Shown here piece after piece: positions 1 to 12,395 of a stretch of DNA of 64,000 bases. Numbering within the stretch: the stretch's first letter is position 1; each line of letters begins with the position of its first letter. Source of the stretch: Petrolisthes cinctipes. Lineage: Eukaryota > Arthropoda > Malacostraca > Decapoda > Porcellanidae. A program made the translations under genes and the position numbers. The notes beneath the pieces were generated by a model, which was given only the letters and a program-made list of their open reading frames with translations, made no database searches and was not told the DNA's origin. The stretch covers positions 124,001 to 188,000 of the forward strand of contig JAWQEG010001353.1 of assembly GCA_033782935.1 (NCBI GenBank), written 5' to 3'.

Positions 1-403
1 AGATGAGCCAAGGGAAGATAGGGAGGAAAAGGATGCTTAGGAAGGATTGGAAGGGAAGAAAAGAAGGAAGGAGAGATTAGATGAGAAGAAAAGGAGGGTA
101 GGAGGGAATGGCAGGGGAAAGAAGTTAGTGTAGTGTCCTCGAGAGTGGAATGGAAAGAATGTTATTAAGAATCCTAAATTAGTGCCCTTGAAAACGTTAC
201 CATATTTTTTACAGCCACAACAAAAATGGTTAAATGGCTTCACTCTGACATAATATTGCTCTCACGAAGGACAGAACTACTTTACTGCTGATGCTAGAGC
301 GCAATCCTTAACAAAATAATACGTATAGGAATAAACACACTATCACCCACATCCATGAACACAGTCAAAACACACACACACACACACTCCGAACACCTGC
401 TGG
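1..403. other. Non-coding start of window
   Basis: Nothing gene-like is seen. The first 120 bases are purine-rich on the plus strand, followed by unremarkable sequence and a short (AC)n tract at about 370-387. Confidence 0.5.
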
Positions 404-563
<160 letters not shown>

Positions 564-785
564 TACATTATATACATACACACATTCGCACACATACATA
601 CTCTATCCGAACACCTTGCTCTCTCCCTCTCTCTCATATACATACATAAATACATACACACATTCACACACATACATACACTATCCGAACACCTGGCGTT
701 CTTTCTCTCTCTCTTCTGCGAACACCTGACTTCCTCCTTATAGGACATGGAAGGCTGACCACAAGAGCACTCACCATCAGTCGTA

Positions 786-1155
786 ATGCACACGGCAGGA
801 AAAGAGTGGGAAGCCAGAGAAGGAGGGAGGAGAATGGTGGTGGAAGGTGAAGAGTGGATGGAGAGAATGGAGGTGAGAGACGAAGAGTGGATGGAGAGAA
901 TAGAAAGAGAGGAGAGAGCGGTGGTGGAAGTTGAAGATTGGATGGAGAGAGTGGATGAAGAGCAGAAAAGGTGAGGAGAGAATGGTGGTGGAAGGTGAAG
1001 AGTGGATGGAGAGCAGAGAAGGAGAGGAGAGAGCGGTGGTGAAAGACAAAGAGTGGATGGAGAGAAGGGAAGGAGGGGAAGGGGAAGGGGAAGAATGGAA
1101 GTGAATGAAGCGAAGAAGAGTCAAGATGAAAATAGAATAGAAGGTAACGTGTGAA

Positions 1156-1221
<66 letters not shown>

Positions 1222-1860
1222 CATGGGTTAGAGGAGAGGAGAGCGTAAAGTGAAGGGGGATAATGACAAAGGTGAGAGAACAAACCGAGACAGTGAAGAA
1301 AAAGAGGAAAGATAGAGGAGAGGGGAGGGAGAAGAAGGAAGAAGGGAAGAACAAAGAAGGAATTACTGACAAAGATGATGAGGGGATATAAAACAGGAGA
1401 GAAAAAAGTGGCAAGAGACAGCTGTAAGAGGGAAGGAGAGGAAAAGAGGGAGAATAATGGCAAAGCTGTTAAGAAGAAAATTATGGGATGAGGAAAGAAG
1501 GAGAATAGGTACGCCAGAACAAATGTAAAAGGAAGGAAAGAAGTAAATGAAGGGGAAGATATTAAAGAGGAGAAAAATAAAGGGTAAAAGGAATGGTGTG
1601 TGGGAGAGGCATAATGAAGAGAGCAAAGGTGTAGAAGGAAACGAGGAGAGGGAGACAGGAGGAGAGGGATGAGGGTGGGATGGGGGTGGAAGGGGGAGAG
1701 GGAAGAGGGTGGAATGAGGGTGGAAGGGGGAGAGGGAGGAGGGTGGATGGGGAAGAGGGAGGAGGGTGGGATGAGGGTGGAAGGGGTAGAGGGAGGAGAG
1801 TGGGATGGGGGTGGAAGGGGTAGAGGGAGGAGGGCGGGATGGGGGTGGAAGGGGGGAGAC
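786..1860. repeat. Polypurine (GA-rich) tract with degenerate tandem units and (GA)n core
   Basis: The plus strand is overwhelmingly A/G for about 1 kb. From 840 to 1070 the phrase gaagagtggatggagag recurs. A pure (GA)n lies at 1158-1220. From 1665 to 1855 a gggatgggggtggaaggggagagggagga-like unit repeats about six times. Long open frames here are artefacts of the composition. Confidence 0.9.
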
Positions 1861-2169
1861 GAATAATGACGACAGCTTTAAAAATAACTCTCTGAAAATG
1901 CCGCTCACACACACACACACATTCATAAATACATACAGTTTCCTGATTCCCACATCCCTTCTAACACACACACACACACACACACACACACTGTAATACA
2001 ATAATGATCGTGTTTACAATTTACGTGGCAGATCCGTTGTTTAATATTTTCATCCATTTCCCATCAGTGACTTCCTACGGGGTAAGTATAGTCATCTGAG
2101 GTTCGCCAAACTGATACCACAGTGAGGAAGAATCGGTAGCCTTCCAATTCGCTCATAACATATTACATC

Positions 2170-2315
2170 CCCTCCCAAATTACTAACGACAATTTCCTCC
2201 AAACTGTGCAATGACAGATTCCCTATTCGTAAATTGAGGCGGTCTGTTTCCTGCATTATTTTGAAGGAATCAGTAGTAGTCCAGCTGTTCTTCCAAAACA
2301 TCTGACCCCTTTAAG
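2170..2315. mobile_element. Foldback element family A, diverged copy
   Basis: The right arm (ctgtttcctgcattattttg, then gaaggaatcagtagtag) and a decayed left arm (tttcctccaaactgtgc) are complementary over part of their length. It ends in gacccctttaa, the terminus shared with other copies at 23627 and 25847. Confidence 0.6.
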
Positions 2316-2338
2316 GAATATCAGTCTATCCACGTGTA

Positions 2339-2515
2339 CAGTCCCGAGCCACAATAAGTTATCCAGTTCTTGTTGAAGTTTCGAATTATCTGACATACAT
2401 TGCCGTTAACCACGTACAACGCTTATCGTGTCTCATACTTGCTGGAGCTCGTGTATTAATACTCCATTTGGATATTCGCAGCAAACAGCTGGACACTTAT
2501 TACGAGTCCTGACTG
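2339..2515. mobile_element. TA-flanked MITE family B, copy 1
   Basis: Starts CAGTCCCGAGCCACAATA and ends GAGTCCTGACTG, flanked by TA on both sides (2337-2338, 2516-2517). The inner part (ccagttcttgttgaagtttc, then gtctcatacttgctggagct) is shared with copies at 3405, 6881, 13285 and 24165. There is no coding capacity. A Tc1/mariner-pogo-type transposase presumably moved it in trans. Confidence 0.75.
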
Positions 2516-3404
2516 TACACCAGACTGTGAGACTTGAATACAGTGAGGCGGGTGGGTGCTGGGGAGGTCAAGGAGTCAACCCCGGCATTGGGTCACGGCC
2601 ACAACACTGATGAGAGAAAGTGAAAGTCGGCACAACACAAAATTTTTCCAAGCCCGTCTCTCAGCCTTACAACACTCTATCTTGTTTATACACTTTCTAC
2701 CATTTACCTTCCCTACCTACCTCACAACACTATCTTGATTACATTTTGTACTATTTACTCTCGGAGACTCTATCACAACACACTCATATTCTTGTATATA
2801 CATTTGCTGCCGTTTGCCCTCACAACATTCTATCTTGTCTACACATTGTACCATTTACTCGTCTGTTTCACACCACTGTACTGTAAGTACAGTATCATGT
2901 TTACACTTTTTTATATTCTATTTAGTTTTATAAATAGTACCTCAACATCGTGACTTGTAGGCTGTAATTAGCCGTGACTTTTACGAAACCCCTAGAATTT
3001 TAAGTGAAGCTAAAAGGTGTTGGGTGCTTCACCTATGTCGCACTCAGGTCATTTGTTTTCTGGGTTAGTTTGAAGGATTCAGTAGCCCTCCAATTTTCTG
3101 TACCAAAAAGAGGTTCTCCTCTTATGAGGTAAGTGGGAGTGTACAACTCTAACCTTGAGAAAAGCCGTGAAGTAGGATAACACCGGAATTATTATTATGA
3201 GAGGTAATCTTGTGCAATATATTTTTGAGGGTAACTCGCGTAATTACTAGTTTGTTTTTATAGCGGTAGTAAATGAGTCTGCGTGAAGTGTTTGTGTGCG
3301 TGCGTGTGTGTGTGTGAGCGTGTGTGTATGTGTTTTGGGAGGGGAGAGCTGATATTGTGTACACCGGCTATGTGATCCGCTGATACACACAGAATACGTA
3401 TGTA

Positions 3405-3570
3405 CACTCGCAATCCAAAATGTGTATCCAGGTCTTGCTGAAGTTTCGAATCATTTTACATACTAGTGAACCAATTACAAACCTTATCCTGTTTTATATT
3501 TGCTTGAGCTTGCTTAATACTCGACCAGGCTATTCGAAGTAAGCCTGGATACTATTCTGTATTGCGAGCG
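3405..3570. mobile_element. TA-flanked MITE family B, copy 2
   Basis: Begins CACTCGCAATCCAAAATG and ends in the complementary TATTGCGAGCG, flanked by TA. It is 166 bp, the same length as the 6881 copy but in the opposite internal orientation. Confidence 0.78.
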
Positions 3571-3756
3571 TACATTCTTCAGACACACACACACAATCCG
3601 GTTCTCTCTATACTTCTTCACATCATTTATTTACCCCCACTCAATTCTCTCTTGTCCCTCATCATCTCACACACCCACTCCCACTCCACCCAGCATCCAT
3701 CACCCTCCACTCCCTCTTTTACCCTACACATTTTCAAACTCAACACTGTACTCTAA

Positions 3757-3776
3757 CACACACACACACACACACA

Positions 3777-3808
<32 letters not shown>
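3757..3808. repeat. Compound (AC)n(TC)n(TG)n microsatellite
   Basis: An AC run, then a TC run, then a TG run. The AC and TG arms are mutually complementary and could pair with the TC run as loop. Confidence 0.85.
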
Positions 3809-3954
3809 CTCCATCAAACTACCTCCCTCTTCATCTCTCCACTCCCTCATTCTCCACCCCAAAGCACCCACTTACCCCACCCTCTCCCCTTCCTCTTAAA
3901 AGTAAACCAGCTCAAGCACCAAGATTTTAAGTGTTTGAGTCTTACTGCTGCAAC

Positions 3955-4235
3955 ACACACACACACACTCACATAGTCATATTATTCAGCACACACACAA
4001 ACAGCCACCTACTTATAAAACATACGTACAAACATTTGCTTTAAGACAAGCACAGTCATTTGTTTCAGCACACACACACACACACACACACTCTCACACA
4101 CACACACACACAAATAGTCACCTACTTAAAAACATACTTACAAACATTTACTTTATGACACGTACAGTTACCTGATTCAGCGTACACACACACACACACA
4201 CACAAACACACATACACACACACACAATCATAATT
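3955..4235. repeat. Dispersed (AC)n cluster with repeated phrases
   Basis: Several (AC)n runs separated by variants of a unit containing acctacttaaaaacatac and acaaacatttactttatgac, roughly 120 bp apart. Confidence 0.7.
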
Positions 4236-4319
4236 ATTATGAGCTCAAGAGAGGCCACGGGACACTTGGGGGTTACAGAGTTTCACATCTTCATCTGGCC
4301 ACTATTAATACTACTTATC

Positions 4320-4900
4320 AGTACCCACTCACACCACTACTACCACCAACACTACTATTATCCTCACCAGCAATGCTACCATCACCAATACCACTTTAAG
4401 CAAAACTATTACTACTACCATCATCACCATCAACACTACTACTAACACTGGTATCAATATCTTTACACCACGACCATCACAACCACTATAACTATCATTA
4501 TCATCAACACCCACACCACTACCACCACCAGTACAACTACTATAATACTAGTACTTACAACTACATCAGTACTTACTCAAACCATTACTACTTCCAATAA
4601 TAAAGTTTAATATTTCTACCATTCCTCACTCCACTAACTACTTCCGTGAAACCATTAGCAGTATTAACATTGGTCATTTCCACACCATCTCCTCTATCAC
4701 TGCTACCACTACTACACCCACACCACTACCAGTACTGCCGTCCTTCAGTACTACAATAATCACCTCCACTTCACTAGCACACACATACACACACACACAT
4801 ACACACATGCTTCTTCGCTACCAACACCACTACCCACGCACCTTCCATCACCACCTTGAATTGAACTATTGTCATCATAGCTGCCACCCACACCAACATT
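4320..4900. repeat. Degenerate CAC/TCA/ACT trinucleotide region
   Basis: Low-complexity sequence rich in cac, tca and act triplets with no fixed period. The translated His- and Tyr-rich frames carry no domain. Confidence 0.75.
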
Positions 4901-4913
4901 ACCTTACCAGTCA

Positions 4914-5078
4914 CACACACACACACACACACACACATGACAAGCAACAAACACTTGTGTGCATATCAATCCAGTACCACACTACACGAGAATTTTCCGC
5001 AACAGAGAAAGTTAATAAACGGTGAGATTGACTGAACAAGACAGATAGAATTTGATAGACAGTAAAAGAAAAATAAAC

Positions 5079-5131
<53 letters not shown>
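4914..5131. repeat. (AC)n and (GA)n microsatellites
   Basis: An (AC)n run at 4914-4936 and a pure (GA)n at 5082-5131. The latter directly precedes a segment that is repeated at 5799 (see the next repeat entry). Confidence 0.9.
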
Positions 5132-5136
<5 letters not shown>

Positions 5137-5164
5137 ACCCACCCACAGCAGTATACCGGTAAAG

Positions 5165-5280
5165 CCATGACATCACTCTTCCAACAGTGACGTCACAAAA
5201 ACCACAGTGTCGTCACCAGCTCTGGGCAGCCAATGATGACCAAGCAACCACACTGTGACATCATTGCTATTTACAACCTT
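5165..5280. repeat. Dispersed repeat, copy 1 of 2 (with 5799-5880)
   Basis: Contains gtcaccagctctgggcagcc and aatgatgaccaagcaaccac followed by tgacatcattgctattt. The same order of words occurs at 5799-5860, and both copies follow a (GA)n tract at 30-40 bp, so the pair looks like a duplicated or dispersed element with a GA tail. Confidence 0.65.
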
Positions 5281-5310
5281 ATGTCTCTATAGGTCTACAG
5301 TATATTCCGT

Positions 5311-5385
5311 TGCGTCAGTTTTTCGATAAGTCGGTATTTCGTTGCGTTAGTTTTTCATTACATCGATATTTCGTTGCATCCATTT
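5311..5385. repeat. Short tandem repeat, about 32-bp unit
   Basis: Two and a half copies of a unit starting gttgcgt and ending tatttc, followed by a T run. Confidence 0.75.
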
Positions 5386-5718
5386 TTTTTTTTTTTTCAA
5401 CCAGGTAGAGTATATTAATGAATCAAATAATTATGCTTATCAATACGACTGGACGATTAGTGACTTTATGTATACAGGTAGAGAGTGTTGAAGACAAGCT
5501 AAAGGAAGGAAAGAATAATTGCGAAAGGAAAGAGGGGTTAGTAGATAGACAGGTCGATGAATAGCTGAATGCACAGAGAAGTACAAACGTAAAGATATAT
5601 AGATGAAGATGTTGATGGAAGCGATACAATGATAGATTATTTAGGTAAAAGTTAGATTTACAAAAAGATGATAGTATGATAAACGGGTAAAGGAAGGTGG
5701 ATGTATAGAAAAATACAC

Positions 5719-5722
<4 letters not shown>

Positions 5723-5795
<73 letters not shown>

Positions 5796-5880
5796 TGTGT
5801 GTTACGTCACCAACTGGGAGCCAATGATGACGAAGCAACCACAAAATGACATCACTGCTATTTTTAGCGCTGTACCGTAC
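5723..5880. repeat. (GA)n with adjoining second copy of the 5165 repeat
   Basis: Pure (GA)n at 5723-5793, a short (GT)n, then gtcaccaactgggagccaat and gacatcactgctatttt, the partner of 5165-5280. An (AC)n at 5882-5902 and a (TG)n at 6086-6114 flank the block. Confidence 0.85.
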
Positions 5881-6082
5881 TACACACACACACACACACA
5901 CGTTACCACATTTCCTCCTCAATGAATAGATAAAGTTATAGGAAATAATTACATATTTACTGTATGTCTTTCTTAACGACCCTAGAACACCACCTGAAAA
6001 TCCGTTGAGTTCTGTAAGATATGGATTTTTTTTTTCAGAAGCCAAAGCGAGACCAGAAGAGTCACATAGCACAAAATGATTA

Positions 6083-6115
<33 letters not shown>

Positions 6116-6265
6116 TGGAGGAGAAGGCGGGTGATGGCCGGGCCTTGATAACGGGTTTCATGAAGCCAATGACTGCCTAATGTCGAAACAAACCAAATGT
6201 ATTACAAACTAAAGAAGAATTCCTGATGGATGAATTTGCACGATATCGCCTGCTAAAATTTATCA

Positions 6266-6412
6266 TAAAGGAGGCAACCTGTTATCGGCGAATTGAAGGG
6301 CTGCTACTTTCTCCAGGCTATGCTAATAAGCAGATCCTCTGATCGGATACAGAGGTAAGAGATTGTTTCCTGGCATAGTTTGAGGGAATTAGTAGCCCTC
6401 CGAGTAGCCCAA
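6266..6412. mobile_element. Foldback element family A, near-complete copy
   Basis: The left arm (gttatcggcgaattgaaggg) and right arm (ttgtttcctggcatagtttg, then gaattagtagccctcc) are inverted copies separated by a short loop around gatcctctgatcgg. The whole unit could fold into one long hairpin. Confidence 0.7.
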
Positions 6413-6880
6413 AACAGATTGATCGAAAACCATATTCAAGCATTATTTACCACAGCCTCACAGAAAAGTTTGATCTTACAATACCACCCACAAAACATAA
6501 CCTGACTACGAACAATTTAACCTTCAATGAGTCTCAAGAAGCAGAACCTTAGAATGCCATCAAGAATAATTTACTCAACCTGAACAGCAACAATTTTTCC
6601 TTTGATTATTGTCAATTAATATTTACCAAACACATACAACAATTTGACCTTATAGACTAGTGGCGACATCTACCAGTTTCATATACCTCCTGAAATATAT
6701 AACCTTATAATACCTTCAAGAATAATCTACGAAACCTTTATAGAACATCTGGGAATTAGAATACAACCAAAATCCATTTATCAAACCATACTGTATCCCC
6801 AAGAATCATAAACCAAACTCTCACTCGACCTTCTGACCTTAGTAATCCGTCAAGGCCCATATACCAAAGCTTTTCCTGTA

Positions 6881-7046
6881 CAGTCGCAATCCAAAATATG
6901 TATCCAGGCTTGCTTCGAATATCCTGATCGAGTATTATGCGAGCTCAAGGAAATACAACACAGGATAAGGGTGTAATTGGTTCACTAGTATGTTAAATGA
7001 TTCGAAACTTCAACAAGACCTGGATACAAATTTTGGATTGCGAGTG
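6881..7046. mobile_element. TA-flanked MITE family B, copy 3
   Basis: CAGTCGCAATCCAAAATATG at one end and TTTTGGATTGCGAGTG at the other, TA on both sides, 166 bp. It has the cleanest terminal inverted repeats of the family. Confidence 0.85.
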
Positions 7047-7179
7047 TACTTTCTGTGACACTCTGTATAGGCTACCATTCACCCTGACCCTCACTCACTC
7101 CATCCTCCTCCTGACTGACTGACTGGCTGCCTGGTTAGTTAGTTGGTTGGTCTCTTCACTCTTTTCAATGAGTTGCATC

Positions 7180-7760
7180 CTCGCACACCATCACCACCAT
7201 GTCCACCACCTGTTAACATTCATCACTGTCAAAACTCACCCTCCCCATCAAATAAACCCCTATCACCATTACTACTATCTATCGACATTCACCACAATCA
7301 TCACCAGTACTCCTGTTCCCAATACCACTATCTATCTGTCCTCATTCACCAGTCATTGAACTTATTATCATTATCTGTCAACACTATCATTACCCCTTTC
7401 ATCACCTGTCTACATTCATCTCTGTTTATACTCTCCCTCCACAAGCAACACCTTGACGTCACCATTACCACTATCTAGCTTCAATCACAACTGCCATCAA
7501 TCATTATTATCATGATCTCCATCTGTCACCACTGCCACTACCACCATACCTGCCTACATTCACCATTATTTTCATCACAACTATCACTACCTAATTCACC
7601 ACTAACATACCGACATCATCATCATTTGGTATACCACGTTCACCACTTCCATCACCTTTATCACTAATTTCATCACCATCACCATTCTACACACACTATC
7701 CACCTTCATTATCAACTCTCTCACCATCAGTACCACTATATGTTTAACACAATCGGTATA
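7180..7760. repeat. Degenerate CAC/CAT/TCA region
   Basis: About 580 bp of atcaccac/cattaccac-like low-complexity sequence, similar in nature to 4320-4900. No gene is seen. Confidence 0.75.
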
Positions 7761-7835
7761 ATAACAACACAACTGATACACCTTTATGTACTAATTCTTT
7801 TCCTTCATTACTCACTCATTTAACCAATATACCTT

Positions 7836-7836
<1 letters not shown>

Positions 7837-7914
<78 letters not shown>
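7837..7914. repeat. (TC)n microsatellite, about 78 bp
   Basis: A pure dinucleotide tract. A left-arm fragment of foldback family A (tgttgtcggcgaattgaagg) lies 120 bp downstream at 8033-8060. Confidence 0.95.
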
Positions 7915-7916
<2 letters not shown>

Positions 7917-8309
7917 CGGTTCCACATGACCTTTGCCTTGTGGATTACCAAGAACAGATCTGATGAAAGCAGTGAAGGAAGTCTCCAAGAATTTCAAAAG
8001 CACAGGACGCCAACGTTGTGAGAGAATTATTCTGTTGTCGGCGAATTGAAGGACTACTAAACACTATATATTACGCAGACAAAACAATAAATATATCGGT
8101 ATACCAGAGAGGGATTTATATTCTATTTTGTGTGTGTGTGTCTGTGTGGTCTGCTTTCGTAAAATCGTCAGCGTTTAGTTCGATTACAGTGACATGAGAA
8201 TGACACCTGTTACTCGTAGAATTAACTCGTATTATCAAGACTAAATCTGCCAGGAGAGAAACCAAAGGCAGACAAAAGGTTAAAGAGTGCTGTGCTCCTA
8301 ATGGCCGCC

Positions 8310-8311
<2 letters not shown>

Positions 8312-8389
<78 letters not shown>
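8312..8389. repeat. (TC)n microsatellite, about 78 bp
   Basis: A second pure TC tract of almost identical length to the one at 7837, but in unrelated flanking sequence. Confidence 0.95.
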
Positions 8390-8392
<3 letters not shown>

Positions 8393-8714
8393 TTAATTTT
8401 TCAAGTGTCCTCTTCCTTTCTATCATCTCATCTCTATCTCTAGCTCAGAATTGATAAGTAAGGCATATAATATTAAAACGTGGAGTCGCGTGTCACCTGA
8501 GAGACATTCATGCCTGTGTATAATGAGGTGGGAGTGACTGGTAGTCTAAGAGCACATACTTTACTGTATCCCGGTGCCAAGGGTTGAGAGGGAAAGTAAA
8601 ATAGATGAGGAGACCGAGATGGAAGTCATGATGTGATAATGGCGGCGAAGAACACGATTTAGGAGTGGAGATGAAAAGAGCTGAATGACAGTAATAAAGG
8701 GGAAGTCAGGAGTG

Positions 8715-8850
<136 letters not shown>

Positions 8851-9469
8851 ATTCTGGGAAAGGAGGGCAGGAACTACAGTATACGAGACAGGCGGGTTTA
8901 CCAACGGCAGAAGGTGTTATGTGACAGTACACACACACACAAGTGTTCATTTTCCACCAGCATTTCTTTCCCTTCTCAAATTAAATATAAACCCATGAGA
9001 CTTTTCCTTAAGTAGGGGTTATTCTTCTGAAAGCAAAATGACAGCTTTTCATTCCTCATTAAAACTGTCAACGAAATTGTAATACCAGTATCAAGTTTAT
9101 GTAACCTAACATTATATTAAACAACAATATAAAAGAAGTAACTGTTCATAAATGTACTGTACATTTCACAATACACCCTCGTGCAAACATTTACAGAACG
9201 TAAGCGAATTAACGAGAATGTATGACAAATGTTACTCGTGACAGTATATTTCACCCAAGAATTTAAGAGAATGTATATGAAATTTTACAAGACAGTGAAG
9301 GGAACCGACTGAGAGACGTGAATGCAAAAGGTCATGGAAGTTCATTTTGCTGATTTTCTAAGGCATATGGTCCAGATTTGGCAGTATAATATGTTTTGTT
9401 CTCATTTGGTCCAAAATAATAACTATTGCCAGATGCCAGACGAAAGGAAAGTTGCTGTGTTTATTTATA

Positions 9470-9815
9470 GTGGTCTCTTATGGGGGTCACTTGTTGTCAG
9501 GCGAACTGGAGACCTACTGATTCATGCAAACTCTGGCAGGAAACAAACCACACATGAATATAACTATGCCCTCTGTTTCTTGAGATGGCATGGAGGAATT
9601 ATTGATAAAATTTAATTCGCGTACACGAGATTACCTTCCTATTTTAGACACAGGGAGATCATTTTTTATGTGTACTTTTTTTATGTGATATCCTCCAAAG
9701 AATACTACACAGCAGATCATCTGTTCAAACACTGAGGTACTCATCTGTTTCCTGGAATATTTTGGAGGAGTCTGTAAACCTTCACAAAATATATTCGCCC
9801 ACACCAGATGACCCC
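9470..9815. mobile_element. Foldback element family A, two partial copies
   Basis: A left arm at about 9488-9550 (ttgttgtcaggcgaactgga, then ctactgattcatgcaaactc) and a separate left-plus-right unit at about 9688-9775 (ctgtttcctggaatattttg). A 97-residue open frame across 9322-9615 is composed partly of this repeat and is not a gene. Confidence 0.55.
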
Positions 9816-11060
9816 ATAAGCAAGGAGAGGAAATGCCAGGACCAGCAGGAGGGAGGGAGGAAGGGAGAGAGGAGTCGGGTAGGGAGGAGAGAGGGAAAGA
9901 GAGGAGAGGATCAGGGAGGGAGGGAGGGAGGGTGTCTGCACTTGGAGATAGAGACAGGGAGGGAAGGAGTGTGAGGGAATTAGTTAGAAAGGGAGGGATG
10001 GGGGGAAGGAGGGAAAGACTGAAGGAGAGGGTCAGGGATGGTCAGGGAGGTAGAATGGAAGAGAAGGAGGGAGGGAGGGTGTCTGCACTTGGTGATAGAG
10101 ACATGGAAAAAAGGAGGGAAAAATATAACAAGAGGGTGTTGCCAGAGAGTGTGTGGGAGGGAGGGAGGGAGGGAGAAGGAAGCGGGGGTTGAGAGGAGGT
10201 ATGAAGGATGGCAGAGAAAGAAAGGAGAAGAGAAGGGAGAAGATTAAGAAAAGAAGGTTGATAGAAGAAGAGACGGGAGAATAAGACGAAGAAAAATATA
10301 ATTAAGTTTATAAAGACGATGATGAAATGAAAACAGGAGCGAGAGAAAAGGTGTGTGGTCATGAAATAGAAATACTGTAGATAAAAAAAAATGAGAGAAG
10401 ATGAAGACAAAGAGAAGAATAGGAAGAGAGAATAAAAAAAAAATGAAGAATAAAAGTCGAAAATAACAGAGAGGAAGAGAAGAGGTACGTGCCAGAAGGA
10501 TAAATTAATGAACGAAGGAAGGAAGGAAGGAGAGAATAAAGTAACGGACAAAAGAAGAAAAAGGAGGAGGGAGAGGAGACGGGAAAAGACACACATGGAG
10601 GAAACAGGAACTAGGGGTGTAGAAAGGAAGGAAAGGAGACAGACAGCGAGCAAAACATAGAGCATGAAAAAACGCAGAGGGATATGGAGAGAAGAGAGGG
10701 AGAGAACAAATTATAGAGCGGAAAAGGGAGGGATAATCGTAGAGGAGAGAAGAGAGGGAAAAAAATACCGGTATATAAAATGGAGACAGGTGAGAAAACC
10801 GGAGAGAATGAAAGGAGAGAAGAGGGATAGAAATAAAATATGGAAAGAAGATAGGAGGAAAAAACGTGTAGGAAAGGGGAAGAAGAAAGGCAAGTTGGTA
10901 GATGGGAAAAAGAAGGAAAAAAGGGACACGGAGAAAAAAACAAGCAAACATGAAAAAGGAAGAGAAAAAAAAAAAAAAAAAAACATAGTAGACAGGGACT
11001 GAAAGAAGGCACAGAGGAGATAGCAAGTCGAAGGAGTGAAGAAAGGGAGGGGAGAGTTAA
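9815..11060. repeat. 1.2-kb polypurine tract
   Basis: The plus strand is almost entirely A and G, with gggagggagg and gaaaggagag phrases. The segment gggagggtgtctgcacttgg is duplicated at about 9924 and 10070. A 20-nt A run ends at 10983. It is a candidate for triplex (H-DNA) formation. Overlapping frames of up to 207 residues are compositional artefacts. Confidence 0.9.
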
Positions 11061-12247
11061 GAAAGGTCAAGGAGGAAAGACACATCCAATACCCCAGACA
11101 TAAGGAAGACTCTGTTTCAAAACCTTGTAGTCCCATGAGTTTACAATAATGCCAGTAACTGAATACATAAATACTAAGTCGATATCTGAAGAAATGTGTT
11201 GTATTATAATATTGTCATTGTAATAGTAATTATTATCTATACTATTTTTCACCGATAGTTAATAAGATAGCTTTGAAATGTGGTAGTCATTGCTTAAAAC
11301 TTGATTATATTTATTTTTTATTTTTTGATGTGGATGAATGTATAAGGAGAGTATATTTATATAAGAGGATGTTTCAAGTCTCAACAACGAATAATTATAC
11401 AGCCTCTTAATCTTTTCTCCATCTATTGCAAGCTTGATCTCGCATAAACTGTTGTATAATTATTTGGATGACATTTTATTAGACAGCCATTCCTCACCCA
11501 CCGTGTGTTTTCCTCACAATTATAGTCATGAGTATAAATATGATCCCGGACACATAAATACACACACACGAGTTCAGAAGAGACGGGTGACGATGTGAAA
11601 ATAAACATTGCATATGGCGGAAGGGAAGGGACAGGAAAGGAAAGGAGGGGAAAGGAAAGGAAGGGAAGGGAAGGGAAAGGAAGGGAAGGGAAAGAAAGGG
11701 AAGAGCAAGGCAGATGAATAGACAGAAACCCCTCCCTTCACACAGACACACTCATGACACACCGTTTTCAGTGGCCAAGGATCCCTCGTCCCACTTTCTC
11801 ATCACACTCCCTCCCGCCGCCTAAGCAAGACTAAACAGTTGGAAGAGGAGCCTTGTGTATTGTCAATTTACTAACACTGTATTACCCCATTAAATTAAGT
11901 TAGGGTGATCTGCTTAGTGGCACAGTTTAGAGGAATCACCAGCCTCCAACTCACCGGCAAAAAACATTAAGGAGGTTATATAATATTGGTAAATCTGGAG
12001 CAACTTATACCTCCAAACTATTCCAAGCCACAGGCCACAATTATTTTTGTTCATCTGGTCCTGTTTTGTAGCATACCCTGGAAGATTCAAGGCGCTCCAA
12101 TATACCATCAGTATTTTACCCCCATAACCAGCATCGACTGTGGCGCCTCTGGTAGCTTATCAAAAAAAGCTACAGTCATGCTGGCACCAACCTCATTCCT
12201 TACTCAGCCACAACAACAAACACTACATCATTCAATAACACACAAGA
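11060..12247. other. Non-coding, (GGGAA)n patch
   Basis: Mostly AT-rich unique sequence. A gggaaagg-type low-complexity patch runs 11619-11705 and an arm of foldback family A lies at 11905-11960 (gtggcacagtttagaggaat). No gene is supported. Confidence 0.5.
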
Positions 12248-12395
12248 GAATATAGCAAACAATACAACATTCAGTTGGACACTTGAATACAGCAAAACAG
12301 TACAAAATTCAGTTGGATATGTGAATAGAGCAAACAGTACAAATTCAATTGCACACAACAAGTGATTACAGCAAAGCACGTTCCATTCAATATAC
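12248..12395. repeat. Tandem repeat, about 40-bp unit, 3-4 copies
   Basis: Units start gaatatagcaaac, gaatacagcaaaac, gaatagagcaaac and gattacagcaaag, and each continues into an attcagttgga-like phrase. A decayed foldback-A arm follows at 12500-12565. Confidence 0.7.

Noticed and set aside
9322..9615. 97-residue frame with a protein-like look
   Set aside because: Its second half is an arm of the foldback family A repeat, so the frame is coincidental.
10042..11136. Long Phe/Ser/Leu-rich frames (up to 207 residues) resembling membrane proteins
   Set aside because: Translation of the pyrimidine-rich complement of a polypurine tract. All frames are similarly open.
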